64,000 nt of DNA. Origin: Clostridium aceticum (GTDB taxonomy: Bacteria > Bacillota > Clostridia > Peptostreptococcales > Natronincolaceae). This document shows, in pieces, positions 1-9,306 of this stretch. The stretch is taken from contig NZ_CP009687.1 of assembly GCF_001042715.1 (NCBI RefSeq), positions 1,975,418 to 2,039,417 on the forward strand, read 5' to 3'. A program made the translations under genes and the position numbers. How positions within the stretch are numbered: position 1 is the first letter of the stretch; every line of letters begins with the position of its first letter. Below the pieces are notes generated by a model, which did no database searches, was not told the origin of the DNA, and saw only the letters and a program-made list of their open reading frames with translations.

Positions 1-443
1 TGATATCTATGTCCATCTCTATAGACCTCTACATCCATGTACTCGGAGGCAAACTGTGTGGCGGCAGTACCTAGACCGTTTAGTCCGATACTATACTGAT
101 AATTACTGCCAGAATTGTTGTTATATTTTCCTCCACCGTAAAGAATGGTAAATACAATCTCCCAATTATATTTCTCCTCCTTCACATTATATTCTAGAGG
201 GATACCTCTCCCCCTATCTCTTACCTCTATAGAGCGGTCCTTATAGCGAAATACTTCTATCAGGCTACCAAAACCCTCTTGTGCTTCATCCCTAGCATTT
301 GCTACAATCTCCACAAGGGTATGGCAACACCCCTCTATACCATCACTACCAAAGATTACTCCCGGTCTAAGCCTAACCTTATCTTTCTCTTGTAAGGTTG
401 AAAGACTGTCATTACCATAGTTGTGTTGTTTTTTTATAGTCAT
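1..443 (-). CDS. Type IIA topoisomerase B subunit (ParE/GyrB-like), N-terminal part, cut by window edge
   Basis: The first about 147 residues of a GHKL ATPase subunit of a type IIA topoisomerase are present; the rest lies beyond position 1. The ATP-binding Asn/Asp/Glu block is seen as VEIVANARDEA, followed by the second nucleotide-binding motif RDRGRGIPLEY and the ATP-lid region GLNGLGTAATQ. An RLRPGVIFGSDG stretch replaces the usual RKRPGMYIGS, which is how a divergent clostridial ParE-like branch looks. The start ATG at 443 follows a GGAAG ribosome site. It should pair with a GyrA/ParC subunit encoded to the left. The family is certain; whether it is gyrase or topoisomerase IV cannot be decided from this fragment. 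Confidence 0.85.
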   Translation of the reverse strand, partial: MTIKKQHNYGNDSLSTLQEKDKVRLRPGVIFGSDGIEGCCHTLVEIVANARDEAQEGFGSLIEVFRYKDRSIEVRDRGRGIPLEYNVKEEKYNWEIVFTILYGGGKYNNNSGSNYQYSIGLNGLGTAATQFASEYMDVEVYRDGHRY

Positions 444-771
444 TTTACTTCCTCTTTTCTTTTGTGGATACTACACATAATAATACCATAAATCATTGCT
501 TTATTGACTTATCTTGTGTTTTATATTTTAATAGGGTTTAAATTTGTTTCATATAGAAAACAGTATATCAAAGGGGGCTATGTCGAACAAGTGTTTTGGA
601 TAAGATTGTAAAAAAAAACGAAAAAATCTATCCTCAGTGGGTCTGTTTATAATATCAACATAATTAGGTGATGGCAGTTCACTATACAAGTATTATAACA
701 ACACATGAAAAAAGATGCAAAAACAAATAAAGGTACAGTCTAGTCTGCTGTACCTTTACTTTGATCTTTTT
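444..771. other. Intergenic gap upstream of the topoisomerase gene
   Basis: No gene is visible here. The stretch must hold the minus-strand promoter of the topoisomerase gene and, at 729-757, the terminator of the siderophore operon. The rest is AT-rich and shows no repeat or coding bias. Confidence 0.5.
729..757 (-). terminator. Terminator after siderophore uptake operon
   Basis: AAAGGTACAG at 729-738 pairs perfectly with CTGTACCTTT at 748-757 around a nine-base loop. On the minus strand the stem is followed by a T-rich stretch. It lies just after the last gene of the yclNOPQ-like operon. Confidence 0.75.
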
Positions 772-1746
772 TTATTGAATAGCCCCTCGTACTTCTTGGA
801 TCATAATATTTGTTGCTTCCAGGCCACCAGATGCTACGTACCAAACATGGGCACTTAAATAGTGAATTGCATCGTTTTTATAGGCGTCTGTCATCTTTAC
901 TAAGTCGTTGTCTAATACTTGTTCTGCTGCGGCAGTTCCACCAGTTACTGCAGCTCTGTCAATAACGAAGATAACTTCAGGATTTTTTTCTACGATGTAC
1001 TCAAAAGAAATGCTTTGGCCATGATTCGCCACTTCGATATTTTCATCTGCTGCAGCAAAACCAAATTCATTATGTATGATATTGAATCTTGACCCTTTTC
1101 CAAAGGCATTTAAAGCCCCGTCATTGGCCGCAATAATTAATGCTTTTTTCTCAGCGTCCACCACCAATTGCTTCAGTTCAGTAATTTTCTGTTGTATAAC
1201 TTGTAATTGTTCCTGTACAAAATCTTCTTTTTCAAATATTTCGCCTAAGGTTGTTAGGTTGCTACTGAAGGATCCAAGATAATCCTGTGTATCGATGGTA
1301 AGGTATACCGTTGGAGCAATTTTTTCAAACTCTTCATATAAATCTGCTTGTCTTCCAGAGATTAATATTAAATCTGGTTGAAGCTCGTAAATTTTTTCGT
1401 AGTTAGGTTCAAATAAGGTGCCTACATCAGTGTACTGAGAGTCATTATACTTCTCTAAGTATTGAGGAATATTAGATTTAGGTAAACCTATCACTTCTAT
1501 ATCCATTTGATTTAAAGAATCTAATGTCGCATAATCAAAGACGATTACTCTTTGAGGATTCCTTTCTAAAGTAGCCTCACCTAATTCATGGGTAATCGTG
1601 AGAATCTTTGGTTCTGCAGCTGTTTCAATAACCTCTTCTTTTTCCTCTTCAGCTCCTGTGCTTTCTGTAGAACTGCAAGCAGTTAGACCTACTACAGAAA
1701 TCATTAATAATAATACCGATAAAATCAAACTTTTCTTTTTAAACAT
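772..1746 (-). CDS. yclQ: Siderophore ABC transporter substrate-binding lipoprotein (YclQ/FatB-like)
   Basis: This 324-residue protein is the extracellular ferric-siderophore binding component of an ABC importer. Residues 1-24 form a lipoprotein signal peptide ending in the lipobox LTAC, so Cys24 would be lipidated and anchor the protein to the membrane. The rest matches the class III periplasmic-binding fold, with NPQRVIVFDYATLDSL near the start and LQPDLILISGRQ in the middle. It is the last gene of a four-gene operon in the same order as Bacillus yclN-yclO-yclP-yclQ, a catecholate (petrobactin-type) uptake system. The exact siderophore cannot be read from sequence. The 115-base gap to the ATPase gene is the largest in the operon. 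Confidence 0.88.
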   Translation of the reverse strand: MFKKKSLILSVLLLMISVVGLTACSSTESTGAEEEKEEVIETAAEPKILTITHELGEATLERNPQRVIVFDYATLDSLNQMDIEVIGLPKSNIPQYLEKYNDSQYTDVGTLFEPNYEKIYELQPDLILISGRQADLYEEFEKIAPTVYLTIDTQDYLGSFSSNLTTLGEIFEKEDFVQEQLQVIQQKITELKQLVVDAEKKALIIAANDGALNAFGKGSRFNIIHNEFGFAAADENIEVANHGQSISFEYIVEKNPEVIFVIDRAAVTGGTAAAEQVLDNDLVKMTDAYKNDAIHYLSAHVWYVASGGLEATNIMIQEVRGAIQ

Positions 1747-1861
1747 TCATTTCACCTTCCTATTTTTTTATTTTTTAGCTGTTTTAAAACCTATTACTGA
1801 TTTTATATCAACTTTTTAATAACTTTCTACAACATCTCTAGATCTTTAACGAAGCCTTTTA

Positions 1862-2617
1862 TTAGAAATAAACACAAATTTTTTGATTGTTAATATTCTT
1901 TATCTTGAAATCCATGTCATAGATCCCACCAAGGATTTTTTCATCAATAATACATTCTGCATTACCCTCCTTAATTATTTTGCCTTCATTTAGAGCTACA
2001 ATATAGTCAGAGTAGCAAGAAGCAAAATTGATATCATGAATCACTATAACAATCGTTTTACCCAGCGTTTTTACTAGCCACTTTAAAATCTTCATGATTT
2101 CTACAGCATGCTTCATATCTAAGTTGTTCAATGGTTCATCCAAAAGAATATATTCTGTATTTTGAGCAATCACCATTGCGATATAAGCCCTTTGTTTTTG
2201 CCCTCCACTTAACTGATCTAAATATTTATTTTGTATGTCCTCCAGTTTCATATAGGCCATAGCTCTATCAATATATTCCAAATCCTCCTGTGTTAAATTT
2301 CCTTGAGAGTAGGGAAAACGTCCAAAACTCACCAGTTCTTTTATGGTTAGACGGATGTTGATATGATTTGATTGCTTTAATATAGAGATTTTCTTGGCAA
2401 GTTCATTGCTCTCCCATGCTTCTATCTCTTTACCTTCGATGAAGACTTTGCCAGCATCTTTCTTATTCAAGCGACTGATGATAGCCAATAAAGTACTTTT
2501 TCCAGCACCATTGGGGCCAATAAAAGAGGTGATTTTTTTACTGGGTATTTTAAGAGATACATTATCTACCACTGTTTTTTCACCATATTTTTTCACTAGA
2601 TTTTTTACCTCTATCAT
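1862..2617 (-). CDS. yclP: Siderophore ABC transporter ATPase (YclP-like)
   Basis: A 251-residue cytoplasmic ATPase that powers iron-siderophore import. Walker A is GPNGAGKST near residue 34, the signature is LSGGQKQR near residue 138, Walker B is YILLDEPLNNLD near residue 157, and the H-loop is IVIHD. This is full length for the FecE/FhuC family. The start overlaps the end of the preceding permease gene by four bases (ATGA type), so translation is probably coupled. Its neighbours are two permeases upstream and the binding lipoprotein downstream. Confidence 0.93.
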   Translation of the reverse strand: MIEVKNLVKKYGEKTVVDNVSLKIPSKKITSFIGPNGAGKSTLLAIISRLNKKDAGKVFIEGKEIEAWESNELAKKISILKQSNHINIRLTIKELVSFGRFPYSQGNLTQEDLEYIDRAMAYMKLEDIQNKYLDQLSGGQKQRAYIAMVIAQNTEYILLDEPLNNLDMKHAVEIMKILKWLVKTLGKTIVIVIHDINFASCYSDYIVALNEGKIIKEGNAECIIDEKILGGIYDMDFKIKNINNQKICVYF

Positions 2618-3564
2618 TCTTTACCCTCCTTTAACAATAAATATATGAAATACAATCCTCCCACCAAGTTAATAATAACACTTAAAGGTGTTTTGAAATT
2701 TAGTACCCTTTCAACCATCAATTGCCCTCCAACTAAGGCAATGCCGCTAATTAAAATAGATGTGGTAATTAAGTATTTATGTTGGTACGTATGTAACAGT
2801 TCTCGGGCAAGATTTACCACCAATAAACCTAAAAACGTAATCGGCCCAACCAATGCAGTGGCTACAGATACCATGATAACAACAACGATCAACATCCTCT
2901 TGACAGATTTATCGTAGTCTATCCCCAAATTGATAGCTTCTTCTCGTCCTAAGGATAACACATCCATGATCTTTATATAGGGGTAAGTATAAACTCCTGC
3001 ACATAAAATGATGCCTATAGCAATATACAACAAGTCTGTATTTACGTTGTTAAAGCTAGCAAACATTCTGCTTTGAACAATGCCAAATTCATTTGGATCA
3101 ATCAACATTTGCATAAAAGAAGATAGACTTTGAAATAATGTGCTGAATATCAGGCCTATCAGCAGAAGAAAGTAAATATTCTGTTGTTCTTTTTTAAACA
3201 GAAACTTATAAAGGATACTTGAAAAAATAATCATGAGTAAGACAGATAATAGAAAGTTTGTATGTCTGCTTACCAATGTTAAGCTTCTGCCGGCAAAGAT
3301 AAAAACAATCAAGGTTTGTATGAAGATATATAGAGCATCTAACCCTAAAACACTAGGGGTTAATATGCGGTTGTTGGTAATGGTTTGGAAAACCATGGTG
3401 GAAAAGGCAATGACCGAACCTGTTAATAAGATTGCTGCAATCCTTGGAATTCGTCTGGAAAGTGCATAGCTCCAATTATTACTATTGAGACCAATTCCTA
3501 GAAAAAGTACTGTTAATACAACTAACAAAAGTGTAAGCAACCCAATCTTTTTTCTATAACTCAT
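2614..3564 (-). CDS. yclO: Siderophore ABC transporter permease (YclO-like)
   Basis: A 316-residue polytopic membrane protein of the FecCD permease family, with about nine hydrophobic helices. It forms a heterodimer with the neighbouring permease and docks on the ATPase through the cytoplasmic segment around ALSLGREEAINLGID. It carries the characteristic GPITFLGLLVVNLAR helix-loop near residue 240. It overlaps the upstream permease gene and the downstream ATPase gene by four bases each, a tight operon. The family assignment is secure; the substrate is inferred from gene order. Confidence 0.92.
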   Translation of the reverse strand: MSYRKKIGLLTLLLVVLTVLFLGIGLNSNNWSYALSRRIPRIAAILLTGSVIAFSTMVFQTITNNRILTPSVLGLDALYIFIQTLIVFIFAGRSLTLVSRHTNFLLSVLLMIIFSSILYKFLFKKEQQNIYFLLLIGLIFSTLFQSLSSFMQMLIDPNEFGIVQSRMFASFNNVNTDLLYIAIGIILCAGVYTYPYIKIMDVLSLGREEAINLGIDYDKSVKRMLIVVVIMVSVATALVGPITFLGLLVVNLARELLHTYQHKYLITTSILISGIALVGGQLMVERVLNFKTPLSVIINLVGGLYFIYLLLKEGKE

Positions 3565-4508
3565 CGCTTATTCCCCCTTACCAATAAATAGAGAAATATC
3601 AGGCTTCCCAATATACCCGTGGTCAGTCCGATGGAAACCTCATAGGGATAAATGATGATTCGCCCAAGGATGTCGCAAAACAGCAAGAATACTGCCCCCA
3701 GTAAAGCGGTGGGTAAAAGATTCTTTTTTAAGTGATCCCCTTGATAAATGGTTACAATGTTTGGAATAATCAATCCTAAAAAGGGTATTCGCCCTACAGT
3801 AATCACTACAAGTGAAGTTAATAAGGCCACAATGATCAAGCCTATGTTAACAACTTTGTTATAATTCAGTCCTAGGTTTGTAGAAAACTCTTCTCCCATT
3901 CCTGCTACTGTGAATTGATTAGCATATAAATAAGCCATGATGGTAAGAGGGATACTGAAATACAGTAGTTCGTACCTGCCCCTGATCACCATAGAAAAGT
4001 CTCCTTGCAACCATGAGGAAATATTTTGTACAAGGTCATACCTATAGGCAAAAAAGGTGGTAACAGCATCTATAATATTGCCTAACATAATACCAACAAG
4101 TGGTACAAAAATTTCGTTCTTATATCTTACTCTTTTTAAAATCTTTATAAAGAGAAATGTTCCTCCTAAGGAAAAAGCAAAAGAAATCAACATTTTTTGA
4201 AGACTGCTGGCAGAAGAATAGAGTAAAAGAGAAACCAAAATCCCTAATCTAGCACTATCTACTGTTGCAGCTGTTGTTGGTGATACAAATTTATTGCGGG
4301 TAATCTGCTGCATAATCAAACCACTTATGCTCATGCCTATACCAGCTACGATAATACTAATCAATCGAGGGAATCGACTCAATACTAATATTTGAATCTT
4401 TTCTTCATTAAAATGCAGGATATCTAAGAAACTAATATTTTTTACTCCTATAAAAATAGAAGAAATAGAGAGTATAATCAATGCATAAACTAAGTATCTT
4501 TTTTTCAT
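3561..4508 (-). CDS. yclN: Siderophore ABC transporter permease (YclN-like), first gene of operon
   Basis: A 315-residue FecCD-type permease, the first gene of the uptake operon. It shows the family segments GIGMSISGLIMQQITRN (residues about 56-72), GEEFSTNLGLNY (ATPase docking) and GRIPFLGLIIPNI. The start ATG at 4508 follows a GGAGGCGAC ribosome site. The divergent AraC-type regulator begins 200 bases away, so the shared intergenic region probably controls both. Together with the next gene it makes the membrane channel. Confidence 0.92.
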   Translation of the reverse strand: MKKRYLVYALIILSISSIFIGVKNISFLDILHFNEEKIQILVLSRFPRLISIIVAGIGMSISGLIMQQITRNKFVSPTTAATVDSARLGILVSLLLYSSASSLQKMLISFAFSLGGTFLFIKILKRVRYKNEIFVPLVGIMLGNIIDAVTTFFAYRYDLVQNISSWLQGDFSMVIRGRYELLYFSIPLTIMAYLYANQFTVAGMGEEFSTNLGLNYNKVVNIGLIIVALLTSLVVITVGRIPFLGLIIPNIVTIYQGDHLKKNLLPTALLGAVFLLFCDILGRIIIYPYEVSIGLTTGILGSLIFLYLLVRGNKR

Positions 4509-4708
4509 GTCGCCTCCTTGCTAAAGTGATGAAGTATTTTATTTGACACCTCCTTAAAGTCATTGTTATAATAAAATATATCAACTGAATTTGATTTTCT
4601 TTCTCAATAATAATATCAGTTAAAAGATAATGGTTCTTAAGTATATTTATATTTTTATAACTATATTTTTGCGTTTTAAAAAAGATTTCAAAAAGGAGTT
4701 GAAGGATT
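4509..4708. promoter_or_regulatory. Divergent control region between yclN-like operon and AraC-type regulator
   Basis: This AT-rich 200-base region must hold both divergent promoters. At 4625-4639, AGATAAT-G-GTTCTTA matches the 7-1-7 Fur box at roughly 10 of 14 positions, with a good left half and a weak right half. An AACTGA / TCAGTT inverted pair sits just beside it. Iron control is expected from the gene content; the operator assignment is tentative. Confidence 0.35.
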
Positions 4709-5482
4709 ATGGAAGTTGTCTATAGCACTGCTGGTAAAAAACATATTTTGGATAACATGGAGAAGTTTTTTTTATGTACTCATCTACCCATCAAAGCTCT
4801 TACTTATGAGGGAGAGCTTATACATACTGTAGGATACAATGAAAGATTAGAGGATATTTATACATATCAAAAGGTTTTTGAAAAAACTGAAGAAGAATTA
4901 TATAAAGAGGATAGTTCCTCTACCTTTACCCTCTCCTCTGATGCCATAAATTTCACAGTTTTTTATATTTGTCCTAGAAATGTTCATAGAGGCGTTTATA
5001 TTATTGGCCCCTATAGAACTCAGCCTGAGCAGGATAGAGAAATCTTATATAAGCCTGATAGTTGTATACCTCATCTTATTTCTTTATTACGTAATATTGC
5101 AGAAGATAGTGATTTTATAAGACAAAAAAAATTAAGCTCCTACAGTTTATATGTAAAAAAAGCCCTAGACTATATGGATGCTAAGTATAACACTGCTTTA
5201 AACGTAAGTTATGTAGCAGATTATCTTGGGATTAGCAAATGTTATTTTTGTTCTATTTTAAAAAAGGAAACTACTAAAACCTTTACACAGGTTTTAAATG
5301 AAATTCGAATAGAGAAAAGTAAGACGTTGCTGCTAAAGGGAAATCAGTCTATTCTAGATATTGCTATTTCTGTAGGTTATAACAATCAAAACTATTATAA
5401 TATGATTTTTAAGAAACTTACTAAAATGACACCTCTTCAGTTTAAGAACACGGTTAATAGAATTTCAATTTCTCATTCCTAA
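4709..5482 (+). CDS. AraC-family transcriptional regulator, divergent from siderophore operon
   Basis: A 257-residue protein with two AraC-type helix-turn-helix motifs in the last 100 residues: ALNVSYVADYLGISKCYFCSIL for the first and QSILDIAISVGYNNQNYYNMIF for the second, ending in the usual TPLQFKN. The N-terminal 150 residues form an unassigned sensor domain containing several Cys residues. The start follows AAGGAGTTGAAGGATT. Its divergent position next to the uptake operon suggests it activates that operon, possibly with the siderophore as co-inducer as known for other AraC-type siderophore regulators. That role is inferred. Confidence 0.85.
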   Translation: MEVVYSTAGKKHILDNMEKFFLCTHLPIKALTYEGELIHTVGYNERLEDIYTYQKVFEKTEEELYKEDSSSTFTLSSDAINFTVFYICPRNVHRGVYIIGPYRTQPEQDREILYKPDSCIPHLISLLRNIAEDSDFIRQKKLSSYSLYVKKALDYMDAKYNTALNVSYVADYLGISKCYFCSILKKETTKTFTQVLNEIRIEKSKTLLLKGNQSILDIAISVGYNNQNYYNMIFKKLTKMTPLQFKNTVNRISISHS

Positions 5483-5500
5483 AAAAATAAGAGCTGTAGT

Positions 5501-5544
5501 CAAAGTCCACTGAAAAATTATATCTATTACTTCAGTGGACTTTG
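5501..5544. terminator. Bidirectional terminator between convergent genes
   Basis: A perfect 14-base inverted repeat, CAAAGTCCACTGAA at 5501-5514 and its complement at 5531-5544, lies between the AraC-type gene and the convergent nitroreductase gene. It can serve both directions. Confidence 0.7.
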
Positions 5545-5570
5545 CAATCAGCCCTACAAACCATAATTTT

Positions 5571-6110
5571 TTACCAATTTTCATAATGTACTATTTCTTC
5601 AAGTTTTTTCCGTGGTCTTGCTTGAGGGATTTCTTCCCCGTAACCAAGGGTAAGAATAGCTACTACATACTTATCAGAAGGTATATTAAGAATGGGTCTA
5701 ATGTCTTTTTGAGTAAACCATGCAACCCAGCAAGTATTTAATCCTAAGTTTTCTGCCTCTAACACAATATGTTCAATAGCAATAGATGTATCTCTGATAA
5801 TTTGTTTTAACTCTTCATGAGGACTGCTTTCATCGATAAGTAATTCTGCTTCTCCTTGTATTCTAGAGCGTAGATCTGCAACACATACAATAAAAACTGG
5901 TGCTGTTAGCATCCACTTTTGGTTATGAGACAATTCGGCTAATTTTTCCTTCGTCATTTGAGACTTTACTATAATAAAATGCCAAGGCTGAGTATTACGA
6001 CCAGAAGGAGCAAGTCTTGCACTTTCAAAGAGTTCCACGAGTTTTTCTTCTTCTACTGGTTTATCAGCATATTTTCGTACACTTCTACGCATATTGATTT
6101 GATCCATCAT
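5571..6110 (-). CDS. Nitroreductase-family FMN oxidoreductase
   Basis: A 179-residue flavoprotein of the nitroreductase superfamily. The FMN phosphate-binding start RRSVRKYADKPV, the loop ARLAPSGRNTQPWHF and the C-terminal GYGEEIPQARPRK are all visible. The GLNTCWVAW segment belongs to the conserved dimer core. The family reduces nitro groups, quinones or flavins with NAD(P)H; the natural substrate cannot be told. The length is typical of the short single-domain members. It is transcribed alone and converges on the AraC-type gene across a shared terminator. Confidence 0.88.
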   Translation of the reverse strand: MMDQINMRRSVRKYADKPVEEEKLVELFESARLAPSGRNTQPWHFIIVKSQMTKEKLAELSHNQKWMLTAPVFIVCVADLRSRIQGEAELLIDESSPHEELKQIIRDTSIAIEHIVLEAENLGLNTCWVAWFTQKDIRPILNIPSDKYVVAILTLGYGEEIPQARPRKKLEEIVHYENW

Positions 6111-6493
6111 AAAAGTAGTACCCTCCCCTTTTTCTTTTTTAAACTTTTAACATCTCTTCTAATCTTCTATTCTTTATTGTCTTATCTATTTCCTTTAATA
6201 AATTATCCTAATTTATAATCTCTACTCAAACTTTTGTTCCTTTATCAATCTGATGCTCTATTTCATAATTAAAACCATGGGCTTCCAAGAAGAACTTCCT
6301 AGCACTTCTTCTCTAAAAATAATAGACAGCTTCAAACATTGCTGTGAGCTTTAAATTTACATAAAAAGTTGTAATGAATTTATAATATGAATAAAATGAA
6401 TTTATGCGTTAAAAAACATAAAAAAATATTGATTTTTCATATACTCACTTAAGTAATTGGTTTGCATATATAGGAATCAGGAGGTGAGTTATA
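6111..6493. other. Intergenic gap before the YheC/YheD-type gene
   Basis: This is the divergent region between the nitroreductase gene and the YheC/YheD-type gene. It is strongly AT-rich. No convincing ORF, hairpin or repeat was found. A sporulation sigma-factor promoter would be expected in the last 100 bases, but no match was good enough to call. Confidence 0.4.
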
Positions 6494-9238
6494 TTGGAGC
6501 TAATAAAAGATATTGAAATTAGAGGGACATCAAGTGAAGAAAACTACCTGGAATTATCTTCTGATTCTTCTTATATTGACATGAGTAGCGGTAAGTATAT
6601 TTTAAAAGCAGGAATGATTACAACTTCTGCTGACATTCGAATTAATCATACAGATCACAAAAATAATATTTTCTTTTTAAGTGAAAAACTTCTTGAAGAT
6701 TTATGTATTCCTTCAGGAAGCAGACTTAACTTAAAATTTAACAGTAGTACCCTAGTATTGGGTCCAATAATAGGGATATTTATCAAACAAGAGAAAATTG
6801 AATATCTTAAAAACGGTGGATGGGATAGTGTTTATTACTTCTTTCAAAATATAGGTATCAAATATAGCAGCATAGTTTATTTCTTCACACTTTCTGACAT
6901 TGATTGGGATCAATTAAAGGTATATGGATACCAATGGGATATTAATAATGTTTGGACTAAATCCTCTTATCCCCTGCCTAAAACGATTTATGATAGGTGC
7001 TTTGGAGAACAGGGCAGAAAGAATGCCTATACTCTAAGGAAAACCATTGCTGACAAAGGGTTGTCTATAAAGCTGTTTAATGAGGTTATAAAAGTATGTA
7101 AACGTGATACGTATGAACATCTAGTTAACTATCCTCAAATAAACAAGCACTTACCCATTTTTGCACCCTATAGTGTCAAAAACCTTATCCAATTTATAAA
7201 TGATTTCAAGTCTGTATATATTAAGCCTGACAAGCTCTATAAAGGAAAAGGTGTAATGAAGGTAACACGGAAAAAAGGTAATTTTCTAATCGCATTCCGT
7301 GAAGAAGATGCTAATAACAAAATTTTTTGTAAAGACTGCCATTCTATGGTGCAACAGCTAACTTCCCTTTTATTTGAAAATCAAAAATATGTGCTGCAGG
7401 CTCCCATCCAGCTTGCAACTTTTTTAGGTAACCGCTTCGATATACGGGTAATGCTGCAAAAAAAAGAACCCTTAACTTGGGAAGTTACTGGAATAAATGC
7501 CCGTATAGCCTCTGAGGGAAGTGTTATTACAGGTCCCCGTAGCGGGGGCAAGGTGCTGAAAATAAAAGATGTATTAGCTATGTCCTTTCCTGGAAGAGAA
7601 CATGAAATCATAGAACAGATTGAATTACTTTCAATAAAAATAGGCTATAAAATGGAAGAAAAATATGGATTTTTAGGTGAGTTAGGTATAGATCTAGGCA
7701 TTGATGTTAATGGAAAGGTATGGCTTATTGAGGTTAACGGCAGGCCTCTGAAGGTAAGTTTTGCTGCACTAAAAGATAAGGCGATTACAAATGTAATACA
7801 TCAAAGTCTGATGTTTTTAAGCTTCTCCTTATGTAAGTTTGATATCGCTCCTAAAATAAAGCTTTTGTCCTCTAGATATTATAGGCTTTATTTCTTAAAA
7901 AGATTTGATGATGAATGTTTTGAAAGAGTGCTTTTTCTAAATCCTCAACAGATGAAAGTGTTCATGTTTAAGTCAGGGCAAAAAATTGTCCTGCAAGTAG
8001 GTGTGTCCTCTGCGGAAGTAGAGGTCAGAGAACAAGAAATGGATACCGACTCTAGTATCATGTATGTATCCAATACTGCCTTTGATGAACTGCCATGCTA
8101 CTATGGTGAAGGTGTTTCTCTAATCATGGTTTCCGACTGTCACTTGGTTTTACAGCCTACTGTAGGAATGACGATCTCGGCAGATAGCAGAGATTATCTA
8201 GAGGAAACCTACGAGTTTGAAAAAACTTCTTTACTTGCGTTAGAAAAAGGTATTTTCCTTTATTATTTTACTCTAGACAAAATTGATTGGGACAGAAAAC
8301 TAGTTCTTGCACATTATTTAAATCCTATTAGTAAATCTTGGGTTAAAGAATACCTTCCTTTCCCTCAAGTTCTTTACGACATGGCTACATTTCCCTTTGA
8401 TATAGAAAAAAGATTGGAGGCTAAAGAAGCTAATAAGAGGATGCGTAAAAACTATGATTTGCAGGTTATTAATGCAGTACGTTCATTAGGAAAATGGGAA
8501 ACATGCAACGCCATAACTTTTTTTGAGGAAATAAAACACTTTATTCCAGAAACTACTTTGCTCTCTCCTTTAGCTTTAAAATCCTTTTTAGATAACTATG
8601 ACTTTATTTTTGCAAAGAGTAACTATGGCAGTTTTGGTGAAGAGGTAATAAGAATTGAAGAAAAAGAAGGGAATTATCTATGTCGGACAGGAGGATCTAG
8701 AGTAAAAGAATGGGAATTTTACAATATCACCACATTATATGAGTTTTTAGTAAAAGAACTAGATTCTAAAGCGATTTTGCAGAAGGGAATCGTTTTAGCA
8801 AAGATTGGTGATAGAATATTTGATATGAGAATACTGTGTCAAAAAGATAATAGAGGAAAGTGGAAAATTACTGCTCTTGACTTCAGGATTGCACCTATTG
8901 GTGGTGTTGTTACAAATTACTCCGCTGGAGCTGAGGAGATCTTGGTGGTTCCTGGTGAGAATTTGCTGCACCCTTCTCTATCTTGGCAATCTATAACTGA
9001 TTTCACCAATAAGGTTTTGTTGGCTTTAGAAGCTACCTTTGGATCTATGGGTGAAATAGGATTGGATGTAGGCTTAGATATGCAAGGAAACCTCTGGCTA
9101 ATTGAAGCTAATAGCAAACCTAATACCATTGGCTATAGGGAATTAACTACAGAAGATGTCTGCTCAGAAGTTTATGGTCTTCCTTTAGACTATGCAGAAT
9201 TTTTAGTGAAACGTATGTATAACAATATAATTGACTAG
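6494..9238 (+). CDS. Tandem YheC/YheD-type ATP-grasp protein (spore coat associated)
   Basis: A 914-residue protein built from two consecutive YheC/YheD units, about residues 1-450 and 455-914. Each has the small N-terminal beta domain followed by an ATP-grasp fold. The metal/ATP motif is GELGIDLGIDVNGKVWLIEV near residue 395 and again as GEIGLDVGLDMQGNLWLIEA near residue 853. The lysine strand appears as YIKPDKLYKGKGV and FIFAKSNYGSFGEE. YheC and YheD are normally separate proteins found with spore coats; fusing two is unusual. The start is TTG, set by AGGAGGTG at 6480-6487. ATP-grasp chemistry (carboxylate-amine or peptide ligation) is inferred from the fold; the substrate is unknown. Confidence 0.82.
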   Translation: MELIKDIEIRGTSSEENYLELSSDSSYIDMSSGKYILKAGMITTSADIRINHTDHKNNIFFLSEKLLEDLCIPSGSRLNLKFNSSTLVLGPIIGIFIKQEKIEYLKNGGWDSVYYFFQNIGIKYSSIVYFFTLSDIDWDQLKVYGYQWDINNVWTKSSYPLPKTIYDRCFGEQGRKNAYTLRKTIADKGLSIKLFNEVIKVCKRDTYEHLVNYPQINKHLPIFAPYSVKNLIQFINDFKSVYIKPDKLYKGKGVMKVTRKKGNFLIAFREEDANNKIFCKDCHSMVQQLTSLLFENQKYVLQAPIQLATFLGNRFDIRVMLQKKEPLTWEVTGINARIASEGSVITGPRSGGKVLKIKDVLAMSFPGREHEIIEQIELLSIKIGYKMEEKYGFLGELGIDLGIDVNGKVWLIEVNGRPLKVSFAALKDKAITNVIHQSLMFLSFSLCKFDIAPKIKLLSSRYYRLYFLKRFDDECFERVLFLNPQQMKVFMFKSGQKIVLQVGVSSAEVEVREQEMDTDSSIMYVSNTAFDELPCYYGEGVSLIMVSDCHLVLQPTVGMTISADSRDYLEETYEFEKTSLLALEKGIFLYYFTLDKIDWDRKLVLAHYLNPISKSWVKEYLPFPQVLYDMATFPFDIEKRLEAKEANKRMRKNYDLQVINAVRSLGKWETCNAITFFEEIKHFIPETTLLSPLALKSFLDNYDFIFAKSNYGSFGEEVIRIEEKEGNYLCRTGGSRVKEWEFYNITTLYEFLVKELDSKAILQKGIVLAKIGDRIFDMRILCQKDNRGKWKITALDFRIAPIGGVVTNYSAGAEEILVVPGENLLHPSLSWQSITDFTNKVLLALEATFGSMGEIGLDVGLDMQGNLWLIEANSKPNTIGYRELTTEDVCSEVYGLPLDYAEFLVKRMYNNIID

Positions 9239-9244
9239 TACTGA

Positions 9245-9280
9245 TAAAAGACTCGTAACGATTTCGTTATGAGTCTTTTA
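9245..9280. terminator. Bidirectional terminator
   Basis: TAAAAGACTCGTAACG at 9245-9260 pairs with 9265-9280 around ATTT, with one G-T wobble. It separates the convergent YheC/YheD-type gene and the small minus-strand gene, and has T-runs in both directions. Confidence 0.8.
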
Positions 9281-9306
9281 TTAATATTAATTCTTTTAAT
9301 CTAGTG

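Noticed and set aside
4625-4639. Firm Fur operator call
   Set aside because: The left half fits well but the right half has three mismatches; kept only as a tentative note in the control-region entry.
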